Program-made: the position numbers and the translations under genes
Shown: positions 9,879 through 18,566 of the stretch, piece after piece
How positions within the stretch are numbered: position 1 is the stretch's first letter
How the letters are laid out: each line of letters begins with the position of its first letter
The notes under the pieces: generated by a model
What the model saw: only the letters and a program-made list of their open reading frames with translations
What the model was told of the DNA's origin: nothing
The model's database searches: none
Source: CAVQBL01 sp963710715
Lineage (GTDB): Bacteria > Pseudomonadota > Gammaproteobacteria > DSM-16500
Reading direction: 5' to 3'
Length of the DNA stretch: 27,439 nt
NCBI GenBank assembly: GCA_963710715.1
Contig: CAVQBL010000021.1
Span: 1 to 27,439, forward strand

Positions 9879-10206
9879 ATGAAAAATAATAAAAGAGTTA
9901 TTGAAAGTAATGCTGAAGCAATAAGTCTCTCACCTGAGTTACGTGTATTAGTTGCAGCGATTTCAAAAAATTCAGCAGTATGCGCGAGAGCAAGGAATAT
10001 TTATTAATGACCGCGAATTTCTTGAATGCTCGAAATGCCATCTGATGGAAGATATTGCATTTAATGGTAGACTTTTTACGTATAAGCGAGATGATGCTGA
10101 TTTTAAGGATACTGGATTGATGTTTATTGAGCTGGATAAAAATAACAATTTGTTTAAATGTCCGAATTGCAATACAGAAATTTTGGTTCCAAAGGAGAGG
10201 GAATAA
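9879..10206 (+). pseudogene. Small zinc-ribbon protein, one frameshift
   Basis: I do not recognise a named family. The ATG at 9879 starts MKNNKRVIESNAEAISLSPE; after a frame change near 9960 it continues FQKIQQYAREQGIFINDREF. Two knuckles, ECSKCHL and KCPNCNTE, about 50 residues apart, form a likely four-Cys zinc ribbon around an acidic centre (DDADFKDTGLMFIELDKNNN). The total is about 109 residues. It lies between an integrase fragment and an AlbA_2 N-terminus, the usual setting for accessory genes of integrated elements. It may bind DNA or a protein partner; the sequence does not show which. Confidence 0.5.
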
Positions 10207-10209
10207 TAA

Positions 10210-10368
10210 ATGCATTTACCTATTAATATAAATGATTTATTGAATAACTCCAGTAATTGAATCGGATGCAGTATAGAGTTTAAAGCAGATTGGAATCCAG
10301 AATCGATTTTACGTACTGCTTGTGCTTTTGCTAATGATTTTAAAGATTTTAATGAGAGAGTTCGATGA
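10210..10368 (+). pseudogene. AlbA_2 / Schlafen-like putative DNA-binding protein, N-terminal fragment
   Basis: The ATG at 10210 begins MHLPININDLLNNSSN, then an in-frame TGA; the next segment reads IEFKADWNPESILRTACAFA followed by NDFKDF. IEFKxxWNPExILxTxCAFAND is the start of the AlbA_2 domain found in RecG-like and Schlafen-like bacterial proteins. The reading between them (VIESDA) is recovered with two compensating frame changes. The fragment stops at the cytochrome gene (ATGA overlap), so the other several hundred residues are missing. It begins 4 bp after the zinc-ribbon gene and belonged to the same element. Confidence 0.6.
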
Positions 10369-11892
10369 AAAAACGGAATATCATCATTATTGTGCTTGTG
10401 ATCGTTTTGGTACCGCTGATTTATGTCTTAGTTGGCATTAATAGAAATGTACAGCAAATGCGTGCTTCGTATGCCACTGCTTTTTATTATCCTGCCTATC
10501 CTGTGCCGAATATAAAAGGTAAAAATCCAAATCAAGTTGCCGAGATAAAACGCGGCGAGTATTTGGTAAAGGCAGGAGACTGTATTGCCTGTCATACGAA
10601 TACCAGCGAAAAAGGCCCTTCTTTTTCGGGTGGTCTGGCAATGCAAACTCCCTTCGGGACGATTTACACTCCGAATATAACGCCTGATAAAGAAACAGGT
10701 ATTGGTGATTGGACCGATGAACAATTTATCAAAGCTATGCATGATGGTATTTCACCAATCGGATCCCCATACTACCCAGCTTTTCCTTATCTTTATTTCA
10801 ATCTAGTTTCTTATGATGATTTAAGAGCAATCAAAGCTTATTTGGGTAGCCTTCCGCCAATTCATTTAGAAAATCGTCAGAATAAAATGGTCTGGCCATT
10901 CAATTGGCGTTTTCTGCAATACGGTTGGAGATTGTTATTCTTCAATTCAACAGTCGGTCCTCTTAAACCCGATCCACAGATGGCGAAGCAGTGGAATCGT
11001 GGCGCTTACTTAGTTGAAGGCTTAGGACATTGTGCCATGTGTCATACGCCATCTTATTCGCTTTTAAATTCTAATCTGTCTCTGGGTGCTCCGATACGAA
11101 AATACAATTTAACTGGAGCTATAGTGCAAGGTTACCTTGCACCTAATATTACACAAACCAATTTAGGTGGAATTTCAGATAAAGAAATGGTTAATATTTT
11201 TACCCAAGCACACTTGTTAGGCGGTGGTAATATTCAAGGTCCCATGCTCGAAGCTGTTCATGATAGTTTAAGCCAACTTACTACAGCAGATCTGATTGCC
11301 ATATCAACTTACTTAAAAAGCGTAAAAAGTACGATGCCTTATGAGAGTAAGCCAAGATCTAGCAATATAGGTGCTGATATTTATCATAATTATTGTTCTG
11401 GTTGTCACGCATCGGGTGTTGATGGCGCGCCGAAATTTGGAGATACAGCAAGTTGGGCGCCGTTAGTGAAGAGTGGTATGAATAAGTTATACACTATCGC
11501 GATTGAGGGATCAGGTTACATGCCGCCCAAGGGAATGTGTTATAACTGTCTAAATAGCGATGTCAGAGTAGCCGTTGATTATATGGCTGCTACAGCTATG
11601 AATGGTTCAAATCAGATGGTTGTTCTCTCTACAAAAGCAATGCAATTAACACTGGCTGATGGGAAACGTATCTATCTAGCTAATTGCAGTACTTGTCATA
11701 GTTCAGGTAAAAATAATGAGCCAAATTGGTGATAAAAAAGCTTGGAAGCCAATTATCGGCGCTGGTTTTATAGCTGCCTATCACAATGTGATTGATGGTC
11801 TTCATGGACACCCAGTGCATGGTGGTTGCAAACAATGCAATGATGCAGAAGTTTTGGCGGCTCTGAAATATCATGCAGGAAAGTGCACATAA
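10365..11892 (+). pseudogene. Four-haem membrane-anchored cytochrome c, one frameshift near the C-terminus
   Basis: This is a periplasmic electron carrier held by an N-terminal helix (MKKRNIIIIVLVIVLVPLIY). The first two haem domains resemble the cytochrome subunit of alcohol/gluconate dehydrogenases: CIACH at about residue 70, with TPFGTIYTPNITPDKETGIG, and CAMCH at about 224. A third domain is cytochrome c5-like: CSGCH at about 346, GAPKFGDTASWAPLVKSGM and the axial Met in YMPPKGMCYNC. A fourth CSTCH (near 11685-11700) starts a second c5-like domain, but a frame change near 11728 is needed to reach IGDKKAWKPIIGAG and GGCKQCNDAEVLAALKYH. There the MPPKG ligand motif reads HPVHG. No oxidase or dehydrogenase subunit is adjacent, so the partner is unknown. 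Confidence 0.85.
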
Positions 11893-11972
11893 TAAAAATT
11901 ATATTCTTTGGTGAGGTGAACCTTAGAGTTTTCTACTTAAATGCTATTTATGTTAATGAAGAAGAGGCAAAG

Positions 11973-13436
11973 ATGATGAATATAAGTATTTTATTTTATA
12001 CCTCTCTGGGGTTATTCATAGTTCTTTTTCTTTGGAATATTTTTCAAAAAGAGCACACCATTTTACGTACTTACCCTATAGTTGGATATATCCGTTATTT
12101 CGCGGAAACGCTAGGTGTTTATTTAAGACAATATTTTTATGCACGTGATCGAGAAGAATTACCGTTTAATCGCGCACAACGCACTTGGGTTTATGAAGCT
12201 GCAAAAAATATTGATACAACAATAGGATTTGGATCAACACGTGATCTCAAGAAAATGGGAGCTATCTATTTTGTCGATGCGCCTTTTCCTGTACTTAAAC
12301 GCGACAGTGTAAAAGCTCATGCAATTACTATCGGTCAGAATTGTCGATATCCGTACTCAACGAGTTCAATTATCAATGTTTCTGCAATGAGTTATGGAGC
12401 AATATCTAAAAACGCAATACGCGCACTTTCACACGGCGCAAAAATGGCTGGTTGTTGGTTAAATACAGGTGAAGGAGGCTTATCCTCATATCATCTTGAA
12501 GGTGGTTGCGATCTCGTGGCTCAAATTGGTACTGCAAAATTTGGTTATCAAGACGAACACGGTAATTTATCCGATGAACGGTTAAAAGAAGTAGCAGCTT
12601 ATCCACAAATTAAAATGTTTGAAATAAAATTAAGTCAAGGTGCAAAACCAGGCAAGGGGGGTACTACCCGGCGTAAAAGTAACGAAAGAAATCGCAGAAA
12701 TTAGAAATATTCCACCACATGAAGATGCGGTAAGTCCAAATCGATTTCCTGAAATTTCTGATTCAGCTGAATTACTCGATTTCATTAAGCATGTTCGGGA
12801 TGTTACAGGGAAACCAACTGGGTTCAAGATCGTGTTAGGTGATTACGGATGGCTAAATGATTTATGCAATGAAATTCTTAAACGTGGCATTGATTGTGCG
12901 CCAGACTTTATTACATTAGATGGCGCTGAAGGTGGTTCGGGCGCAGCACCGGAAAGTTTAGCAGATTATATGGGCTTACCCATCTCGGAAAGTCTTCCTG
13001 TTTTAGTGGATACACTAATTGAATATGGATTACGCGAGCGAATCAAAGTAATTGCATCAGGTAAATTAATTACGGCAGGTATGGTAGCTTGGGCTTTATG
13101 TATAGGTGCTGATTTTATAAATTCCGCACGAGGTTTTATGCTTTCTCTTGGCTGTATTCAGGCACTTCGATTCATAAAAACACATGCCCAACAGGCATTG
13201 CGACTCATAATGCTTGGTTAGTACGCGGCTTGGATCCTAAGAGCAAAGCAGTTCGAGTATGCCATTATGTAAAAAATCTTGAATACGCAGTGGGTATTAT
13301 TTGCCATTCATGCGGCGTTCATGAACCAAGAGAACTGAGGCGTCACCATGTCCGTATCGTTTCGACGCATGGAAAATCTGTAGCATTATCTGAAGTATTC
13401 CCGAAAAAAGAAGGTCGAAACCCCAATGAAAATTGA
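11973..13436 (+). pseudogene. FMN-binding glutamate-synthase-like protein (YerD type), frameshifted
   Basis: The protein resembles the central FMN/iron-sulfur domain of glutamate synthase large subunit, made as a stand-alone membrane-anchored protein; the family's substrate is not well defined. The ATGs at 11973/11976 follow GAAGAGG (11961-11967). After an N-terminal helix (ILFYTSLGLFIVLFLW) come INVSAMSYGAISKNAIRALS, NTGEGGLSSYHLEGG, GQGAKPGKGG-like SQGAKPGKGG, DFITLDGAEGGSGAAPES and the Cys cluster region GCIQAL, with NTCPTGIATHNAWLVRGLD in a shifted frame near 13190. Frame changes lie near 12655 and 13175. HSCGVHEPRELRRHHVRIV closes the protein. About 487 residues, slightly short of YerD. 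The last codons overlap the start of the next gene. Confidence 0.82.
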
Positions 13437-13715
13437 TCTGTTAAATTTACTGAAAACGTGTAAGATTTTTCCTCGCTTGATGAGGAAGTGTTAATTAACC
13501 TGTTAAATAAATTTGAAAAGATTTATATTGATAAAAATCAAGTATTATTTAGGCAAGGCGAATTGTCTAATAATATTTTTTTATTAGTCAGTGGAAAAAT
13601 TGCCATTTTCTTATCGACAGAAAATAAAGAAACTCTATTACTTGATGAAGTTTTACCAGGAAAATTAATTGGTGAGCTCACTGCATTGTCGCACGAGCCG
13701 CGTTTTTATGCTTAG
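13426..13715 (+). pseudogene. Cyclic-nucleotide-binding domain protein, truncated
   Basis: The ATG at 13426 lies inside the last codons of the preceding gene, suggesting coupled translation. MKIDLLNLLKTCKIF changes frame near 13473 to SLDEEVLINLLNKFEKIYI, DKNQVLFRQGELSNNIFLLV, then SGKIAIFL and LIGELTALSHEPR. This is the beta-roll of a cNMP-binding domain with the phosphate-binding loop start (GEL..L...PR). The frame ends at 13715 before the domain closes, and no effector domain follows. In related bacteria such domains precede DNA-binding or patatin-like parts; none is visible here. Confidence 0.72.
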
Positions 13716-13795
13716 ATTACGCGTCGATCCTTCAGGGTCTGACCCTCACCACTAGATGGATGAGACGTGCGCCCTTCTCCTCATAACTTTATCAA

Positions 13796-14913
13796 TCAAT
13801 TTACAAATGCTCCGTTGCCTAATACATTCCCGCAAGTAATAACTGGATCAAATAAAATATACAATGCGGTAATCAATGACAGCATATCTGAATTAAAACC
13901 AAAAAAACTCTCAAGAATAGGCAGCATGACCAAGATGCCCCCACCCGGAACAGCTGCCACAGAAAATTTTGCTGCAATAAAATAAATAAGAAAAACGAGA
14001 TAGCCATACAAAGACGGCTCTGCTATACCATAACTTTTCATTACTGCGTATGCAAAAATCGGTATCGCAAGGCAATCGCCAATTAAATGAATATTCACTG
14101 TGATAGATACAACGGAACGTGCCAAATCTTTATTGATTGCGTTTGCCTGTGCACCCACAATGGTAAGTGGCAAGCAGCAGCACTCGACATTGCACTAAAA
14201 CCGGCAATTGCGGCAGGCAGCATATTTTCAAGGCAGCGCAAAGTTTCTCGCAATTTAAAATGATTAAATGCCGTATAAAGAAATAAAATATAAATAATCT
14301 GTGCCAATGCTACAACTGCAAAGATTACAGTGTAATCTTTAAAAATAACTTGTATAGCACCATCATATTGCATTTTAACCACAAATCCTGCAATGAACGG
14401 TGGAATTAAATAAGCAAAGCTTTCAAGGATTTTTAAAACAAGCCAATCAAATCGTGCTGCGATTATTTGTACCTTCTGAGAGTTAAAAACTCCTAGCATA
14501 ATACCCAACACAATCCCAAATAGCATGGCCTTATCATTCGCAATTAATTTAGGTAGCTGCCAAGACCATGCTGGTGTCAATGCATGTTCACTTCTTGGTT
14601 GCACGAGAGAAAAGTCAAAATGATAAACCCATTCCCCTACATAATGACTTAAAAAAGTTGAAATTGCATTTGAAACACATACGCATAGTAATATGATAAG
14701 AATAACGATTGTTGCACGGCGTGCTAAGCTAATCATTGTCTTAAGCAGTAATCCAAAAATAATAATGGGTAATAAAAATAAAATCAGCGACTTAATGGTC
14801 AAACTGATAGCATAAAAAACTTGCTGCACTGGATACGGAAAAAATGGATTCAGCATAAGAATTGCTGCAATCACAGCGACTAATACTAATGGCATTTTAT
14901 GAAGTATTAACAT
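13796..14913 (-). pseudogene. Dicarboxylate/amino-acid:cation symporter (DAACS/SLC1), one frameshift
   Basis: A polytopic inner-membrane carrier that moves dicarboxylates or acidic amino acids with cations. The ATG at 14913 begins MLILHKMPLVLVAVIAAILM; several helices follow (SLILFLLPIIIFGLL, AMLFGIVLGIMLGVF). The re-entrant loop region SAMSSAAA is followed, after a frame change near 14170, by LPLTIVGAQANAINKDLARS. The second conserved loop reads AAVPGGGILVMLPIL, and the C-terminal NVxGD-type motif appears as CGNVLGNGAFVN before the stop at 13796. Length is about 372 residues, short of the usual 400-430 at the C-terminus. The canonical NMDGT motif is replaced by NIHLIGD, so this is a divergent branch and its substrate is open. 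Confidence 0.75.
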
Positions 14914-15219
14914 TTTTTCAAATCACCTTTGTTACCATAAATAATGCATTTACAAAATCTTCACATTGACGTAGTGGTAATTTAAATACTTATCTAATTT
15001 CATGCATTGTGCATCGTGATCGAAAATATTTAACATGTGGTGTTCCTTGTTTAGTTACTGATAGGTAGACAGCTGGATAAATAATGTTCGAGATGATACT
15101 CTTTAGGGGGTTACGAACAATACCATTGGGATATTTTAGCATAACCGTAGGTTTTAGCATGGCCGTGCCCGCTGATTCGTATTACGAATTTTTAATTACC
15201 ATTTTAGGATAAGCATAGA
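14914..15219. other. Intergenic stretch between divergent transporter genes
   Basis: No gene is visible. It should hold the promoters of the minus-strand symporter and the plus-strand antiporter. The one clear structure is a 15-bp palindrome at 15175-15189. The segment GGTTTTAGCATGGCCGTGCC near 15150 is unremarkable. Confidence 0.4.
15175..15189. promoter_or_regulatory. 15-bp palindrome upstream of the antiporter
   Basis: ATTCGTA-T-TACGAAT is a perfect palindrome with a one-base centre, ending 30 bp before the antiporter start codon. Without a loop it cannot be a terminator hairpin, so a dimeric repressor site is the likeliest reading. Confidence 0.35.
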
Positions 15220-16425
15220 ATGGATTTATTGCCGCATTTTCCGCTACATTTAAATTCCCCAGCTTTATTCGGTTTAACTTTACTGTTAGGTCTTATTGGC
15301 GAGAGTTTGCTAGGCGATTGATATTTGCCAATTATCTCAGGGTATATTGCTATTGGTTTTTTAATTGGCCCAGGTGGATTTAATATCGCTAGTCATTCAA
15401 TGCTGGCTACGGCGCGCATTTTTGTTGATATATCACTGAGCCTTATCTTATTTGAATTAGGTCGCCATTTAGATTTTCGTTGGTTATATCGAGATCGTAG
15501 TTTATTACTCATGGCTGTTGCAGAATCAACGTTTACTTTTATTGCCATATTTTCCATTATTTATTTTTTTGTTGGGCTACCTTGGCTGCAAGCAGCATTA
15601 GCTGGGACAATTGCCATGGCGACATCACCCGCAGTAGTGATGATGGTTGCTCACGATCTTTCATCGGAAGGTCCTGTGACGCGGCGCACTCTTATATTAA
15701 CAAGTTTAAATAATTTGTTTGCCCTGATTGCTTTCACTTCACTGCTGCCCATTGTACAAGCTAAAACCTCTTCTGCTCATTCATTAAATATAATGGATGT
15801 ATCTTATCGCTTATGCGGTTCCTTTATTTTAGGATTAGTGATGTTTCTATTAGCAGAAGTGATTGCTTTTTTAATAGGTAAAAATAAGAAAAATCAATTT
15901 ATTTTATTTGTGGGCCTAGTAACGTTGACGACTAGCTTAGCTCATATTTTTAATTTATCGACTATGTTAGTACTTTTTACATTAGGCGTTGCTGCACGCA
16001 ATTTTGATCGTAAACACATGTTAATGGGAATTGATTTTGGATGGCTTGCAAGATTATTTTCATTCTATTATTTGTTGTCACTGGCGTTCATATACAACTA
16101 AAAGGTTTGTGGGTCGTAGCTGGCGCGGTTTTAATGTTTATTTTAGCAAGAGGATTCGCAAAACTTTTTGGAATTTGGTTATTTTCAAAAGTAAGCGGCC
16201 TATCTAAAAACAAGCTTTGGCAATCAGTCTTGCGCTTTCACCTATGGCTGGAGTCGCAATAGGTATGTCAAATATTTTAGTTGATTTTAACCCCATTTTA
16301 GCCATCACCTTTTGCTAATTATAACAGGGGTTGTTGCTGTTCTTCATATTTTTGGCCCGGTTGCCACACAACTCGCTTTTATTAAATCAGGCGAAACTCT
16401 TTCCACTGCAGAAGAGAAAATGTAA
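15220..16425 (+). pseudogene. CPA2 cation:proton antiporter (KefB-like membrane domain), disrupted
   Basis: A membrane antiporter exchanging K+ or Na+ for H+. The ATG at 15220 gives LFGLTLLLGLIGESLLGD, then an in-frame TGA at 15319, then YLPIISGYIAIGFLIGPGGF, the typical CPA2 opening. DISLSLILFELGRHLDF, AGTIAMATSPAVVMMVAHDL and MLVLFTLGVAARNFD are further family segments. Frame changes lie near 16050 and 16215, after which SPMAGVAIGMSNILVDFNP and the last helix follow, ending STAEEKM. About 401 residues, equal to the membrane domain alone: the C-terminal RCK/KTN domain of KefB/KefC is absent. The stop is 2 bp before the next gene's ATG, so they form an operon. Confidence 0.82.
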
Positions 16426-16427
16426 TC

Positions 16428-17564
16428 ATGACTACAGATCTGAAATTTAAAGAAAATAAAGAATTTACAATGGGGATTGAATTAGAACTTCAGCTTGTAA
16501 ATTTACAATCATTTAATTTGGCCATGGAAGCAAAAGATTTTTTGCGACGGTTGTCTAATACTTCTTGCCATGGCGAACTCAAACCTGAAATAACTCAATC
16601 TATGATTGAGATAAACTCATCTATTCATAAATCGCATCCATCATTATTAAATGAGTTACGAACATTGCGCAATCATATTGCAGATGAGGCAACAAAAACT
16701 CATATTGGTGTTTGTGGCGGCGGATCTCATCCTTTTCAGAAGTGGAAAGAACAACGCATTTTTCAAACGGAACGATTTTCAAATGTCTCTGAACAATATG
16801 GATATTTAGCACAACAATTTACTGTGTTTGGCCAACATATTCATATTCCATGCCCAAATGGAGATGATGCACTTTATCTTTGTCATGCTATGGCGCGCTT
16901 TGTTCCTCATTTTATTGCACTAGCAGCCGCCTCTCCATTTAATCAAGGAGTCGATACCACTTTTGATTGTTCTCGGTTGACAGTTGTTAGTGCATTTCCC
17001 TTAAGCGGCACACCACCTTGGTTAACTACATGGGCCGAATTTGAAGAATATTTTAAAAAATTAGTGACATTAGGTGTTGTCAAAAACATGAAAGATTTTT
17101 ACTGGGACATTCGACCCAAGCCTGAATATGGAACAGAAGAATTACGTATTTGTGATACACCCTTAACCATTGAGAAAGCTGCCGAACTTGCTGCGTTCGC
17201 ACAAGCACTCGCTTATTGGCTACTTGACAATCGTCAAGAATTATCTAAAGAAATTTATCTTACTTATCTTATGAATCGATTTCGCGCATCAAGGTATGGT
17301 CTAAATGCAATAATTATTAACCCAATAAAATGTGAACATACTTCTTTAGCAGATGATATTGTGAAAATTTGCCAGTTATTAAAAAAATATACGAATAAAT
17401 TTGATAATGAACAAGCAATTGGTAAAATAGAACAAGCCGCTCTTACTCGCCAAAATGGCGCCGGCTGGTTAAGAAAACGCTATGCCAATTCACATTCATT
17501 GAATGATACAGTGAGAGATCAAGCTGAACTCTGGTCAAGTGATAACGCGGGTAACAGCACTTAA
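16428..17564 (+). CDS. YbdK-type carboxylate-amine ligase (GCS2 family)
   Basis: An uninterrupted 378-residue protein of the GCS2 family, whose E. coli member YbdK has weak glutamate-cysteine ligase activity; the real substrate in most bacteria is uncertain. The ATP-grasp-like glutamine-synthetase fold is shown by FTMGIELELQLV near residue 15, ELKPEITQSMIEINSSIH near 49, GVCGGGSHPFQKWKEQRIF near 98, the strand FTVFGQHIHIP near 132, ASPFNQGVDTTFDCSR and YWDIRPKPEYGTEELRICDT near 227. ExE and GxH pairs expected for metal and nucleotide binding are present. The ATG at 16428 follows the antiporter stop by 2 bp, so the pair is co-transcribed; GAAGAG at 16411 is a distant ribosome site. The pairing suggests a thiol or peptide linked to cation homeostasis. 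Confidence 0.87.
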   Translation: MTTDLKFKENKEFTMGIELELQLVNLQSFNLAMEAKDFLRRLSNTSCHGELKPEITQSMIEINSSIHKSHPSLLNELRTLRNHIADEATKTHIGVCGGGSHPFQKWKEQRIFQTERFSNVSEQYGYLAQQFTVFGQHIHIPCPNGDDALYLCHAMARFVPHFIALAAASPFNQGVDTTFDCSRLTVVSAFPLSGTPPWLTTWAEFEEYFKKLVTLGVVKNMKDFYWDIRPKPEYGTEELRICDTPLTIEKAAELAAFAQALAYWLLDNRQELSKEIYLTYLMNRFRASRYGLNAIIINPIKCEHTSLADDIVKICQLLKKYTNKFDNEQAIGKIEQAALTRQNGAGWLRKRYANSHSLNDTVRDQAELWSSDNAGNST

Positions 17565-17578
17565 CTATGAGCCTAATA

Positions 17579-18451
17579 TCAAATAGTCACTTTCTCGTAA
17601 AGGAAGTCTAAAAATAGCCGTATTTTTGGTTGAACAAATTTGTGCTGCTGATAAAACACATAAAGTGATTTTTGCGGCTCTCTGTATTTTTGCAGCAGTT
17701 CTACCAACTCTCCTTTGCGAATAGACTCTTCAACGAAATAATCATAGATTTTAGCAATACCTAATCCTTGCAAAGCACACCGCAGCATAGCTTGAGCATC
17801 ATTAACACGTATATGGTAATCCAAATAAACTTCCTTATGATTACTAAATACCAAAAGATTATCAGGGTTCCGAAATGAATGTGTAATATAGCGATGTTGT
17901 TTTAAATCATTGGGTGTTTTATGAATCCCTATTCTTAAGATAGTGAGAGAAGCACATAGAATATGGTACGTGGAAAGAACTTTTTTACGTACTAAATAAT
18001 CTGGGCCTTCGTGCCCAACTCCACACAAAACATCAATATTTTCTTTTTCTAAATCTGGAAAGCGATCAGCTAGCTCGAGATCAATTTTCAAATCTGGGTA
18101 AAGCTTTATAAATTCCTTTAAATTGTTGACAATGTATCTTTCGCCAAAATAACGATGACTTGTAATTCTCAACACCCCCGAAGGTTTTTCATGCGTATGA
18201 GTAATCATAAATTCTGCTTCAGAGATGGTCATAAATATTCTTTTCGCAGACTGATAAAATGATTGGCCAGCATCAGTTAACTTAAGAGACCGTGTTGTGC
18301 GCTGCAAAAGCTGCGTATTCAAACTATTCTCAAGATCTATTAGCTGTTTACTTGCCGCTGCTTTTGTAATACCAAGCGATTTAGCTGCTTGCACAATACT
18401 GCCTTCTTCCACAATCAACATGAAGGTTTTCATTAATTTTAATTTATCCAT
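17579..18451 (-). CDS. LysR-family transcriptional regulator
   Basis: An intact regulator of about 290 residues. The winged helix-turn-helix is at residues 1-60: MDKLKLMKTFMLIVEEGSIV, then AAKSLGITKAAASKQLIDLE and LLQRTTRSLKLTDAG. The substrate-binding domain starts near GVLRITSHRYFGERYIV and ends with YVFYQQHKFVQPKIRLFLDF. It belongs to the short CrgA/PecT-like branch by its RTTRSLKLTDAG motif. ATG at 18451 is preferred; a GTG one codon upstream is possible, and the ribosome site AGGTGAG is unusually close. It is divergent from the mannitol fusion gene, sharing a 116-bp region with an operator-like palindrome right before its start, so it probably controls itself and that gene. Confidence 0.9.
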   Translation of the reverse strand: MDKLKLMKTFMLIVEEGSIVQAAKSLGITKAAASKQLIDLENSLNTQLLQRTTRSLKLTDAGQSFYQSAKRIFMTISEAEFMITHTHEKPSGVLRITSHRYFGERYIVNNLKEFIKLYPDLKIDLELADRFPDLEKENIDVLCGVGHEGPDYLVRKKVLSTYHILCASLTILRIGIHKTPNDLKQHRYITHSFRNPDNLLVFSNHKEVYLDYHIRVNDAQAMLRCALQGLGIAKIYDYFVEESIRKGELVELLQKYREPQKSLYVFYQQHKFVQPKIRLFLDFLYEKVTI

Positions 18452-18458
18452 CACTCAC

Positions 18459-18485
18459 CTATAGTCAATAAAAAATTGACTATAG
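18459..18485. promoter_or_regulatory. Perfect 11-bp inverted repeat, probable LysR operator
   Basis: The arms CTATAGTCAAT (18459-18469) and ATTGACTATAG (18475-18485) are exact complements around AAAAA. The palindrome begins 8 bp before the LysR start and lies just upstream of the -35 box of the divergent gene, the usual place for a LysR-type site that both represses itself and activates its neighbour. Confidence 0.7.
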
Positions 18486-18501
18486 TAAACTATTTATCCA
18501 A

Positions 18502-18530
18502 TTGTCAATACATTTATTTTTACTTACAAT
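18502..18530 (+). promoter_or_regulatory. Sigma70 promoter of the mannitol fusion gene
   Basis: TTGTCA at 18502-18507 and TACAAT at 18525-18530 are separated by 17 bp and each differs from consensus at one position. It lies 36 bp before the ATG at 18567, and GAGGGG (18553-18558) is the ribosome site 8 bp before it. The LysR palindrome ends 16 bp upstream of the -35 box. Confidence 0.68.
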
Positions 18531-18566
18531 TCGTTCACAGACTAAAAAAATACGAGGGGTTAAGTT

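Noticed and set aside
10428..10742. Minus-strand frames opposite the cytochrome gene
   Set aside because: The plus strand has a clear multi-haem protein; the antisense frames are its shadow.
15319..15321. In-frame TGA in the antiporter as possible stop-codon recoding
   Set aside because: TGA ends other genes here, for example crcB and the maturase, and the antiporter has additional frame changes, so a mutation or base error is simpler.
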